Assembly: GCF_024752305.1 (NCBI RefSeq)
Contig: NZ_JANTHX010000005.1
Location: 337,050 to 401,049, forward strand
Source: Protaetiibacter mangrovi
Lineage (GTDB): Bacteria > Actinomycetota > Actinomycetes > Actinomycetales > Microbacteriaceae
Length of the DNA stretch: 64,000 nt
Direction of reading: 5' to 3'
The notes beneath the pieces were generated by a model. The model saw only the letters and a list, made by a program, of their open reading frames with translations. It had not been told where the DNA came from and ran no database searches. Every line of letters begins with the position of its first letter. The first letter of the stretch is position 1. Made by a program: the position numbers and the translations under genes. Below are positions 63,635 through 64,000 of this stretch, piece after piece.

Positions 63635-64000
63635 ATGCCGAGCACCCTCCCGATCGCGGACCCCGCCCCCGCCGACGGGGCCCTGCCGGCATCCGCTGCC
63701 GACGGATCGGGCGAGCGCGACCTGGGGGTGTACCTGCACGTGCCGTTCTGCCGGGTGCGCTGCGGATACTGCGACTTCAACACCTACACGGCGTCCGAGA
63801 TCCGCGGCGTGCGGCAGAGCGACTACGCGAGCCAGGCGGTCGCCGAGCTGGACTTCGCCCGCGGCGTGCTCGCGGATGCCGGAGTCTCCGACCGTCCGGT
63901 CTCGACCGTGTTCATCGGGGGAGGCACCCCCACGCTGCTGCCGCCCGGCGACCTCATCCGCATGCTCGACGCCGTGCGCGACGGCTGGGGGCTGGCCCCG
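63635..64000 (+). CDS. hemW: HemW-type radical SAM protein, 3' end outside the window
   Basis: The first 122 residues are visible. After a variable 28-residue lead comes GVYLHVPFCRVRCGYCDFNT, with the CX3CX2C cluster that binds the radical SAM iron-sulphur centre plus the HemW-typical extra aromatic, followed by VFIGGGTPTLLPPGDLIRML. HemW is a heme chaperone; older annotations call it oxygen-independent coproporphyrinogen oxidase. Divergent from the PadR gene; this pair of starts lies 66 bp apart. The frame is open to the last base. Confidence 0.9.
   Translation, partial: MPSTLPIADPAPADGALPASAADGSGERDLGVYLHVPFCRVRCGYCDFNTYTASEIRGVRQSDYASQAVAELDFARGVLADAGVSDRPVSTVFIGGGTPTLLPPGDLIRMLDAVRDGWGLAP

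Overview
The window is high-GC DNA from an actinobacterium, most likely Microbacteriaceae (Microbacterium, Leifsonia or Agromyces type). The evidence is the strong GC bias at third codon positions, the frequent GTG starts, the many start codons that follow a TANNNT box by exactly 6 nt (leaderless transcription), the LAxTG-type sorting signal, and a cellobiose-type regulon controlled through GGGAGCGCTCCC operators. No rRNA, tRNA, CRISPR array or complete insertion sequence was found.

Layout. 1-10.7 kb is a defence island: the 3' part of a large SF2/SNF2-type helicase gene, a complete type I restriction-modification set in the order hsdM-hsdS-hsdR, and an unrecognised 414-residue helical protein. 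10.7-13.9 kb is a loose accessory stretch with a soluble SPFH/band-7 protein, a TspO-like membrane protein, two very small ORFs, a HigBA-type toxin-antitoxin pair with two tandem operator palindromes, and most of the copies of a REP-like repeat. 13.9-19.7 kb (minus strand) is a complete cellobiose-type uptake operon: lipoprotein binding protein, two permeases, GH1 beta-glucosidase and a LacI-family repressor. Three matching operators lie at its promoter, one of them filling the spacer between -35 and -10.

19.9-28.5 kb holds a large secreted protein with three cell-wall-binding type 2 repeats, a Ser/Thr kinase with a GAF domain, a luciferase-like oxidoreductase, an alpha/beta hydrolase, an MFS exporter and a UbiA-type prenyltransferase. 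28.7-36.2 kb is a second sugar locus: LacI regulator, GH13 alpha-glucosidase, binding protein, two permeases and a GH3 lipoprotein. The regulator and the catabolic operon share a matching operator. In both sugar operons a perfect stem-loop separates the binding-protein gene from the permease genes.

36.2-46.3 kb carries a winged-helix protein, an App1-type phosphatase, a TetR regulator, an OpuC/ProU-type compatible-solute transporter of four genes, a DedA protein, and a divergent pabC/pabB pair whose start codons are only 11 bp apart. 46.3-57.8 kb is housekeeping: leuS, comEA, comEC, holA, rpsT and lepA, interrupted by a Nudix gene and an LAxTG surface protein that shares an uncharacterised domain with the CWB2 protein. 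57.8-64 kb ends with a broken small membrane gene, a HEAT-like repeat protein, two tandem DUF1990 genes, a PadR-controlled ABC exporter cluster and the start of hemW.

Strongest items for a second look: the symmetrical overlapping leaderless promoters of pabC and pabB; the inverted REP pair read in frame inside pabB; the domain shared by the two surface proteins; the operator-in-spacer promoter of the cellobiose operon; and the unknown protein attached to the restriction locus.
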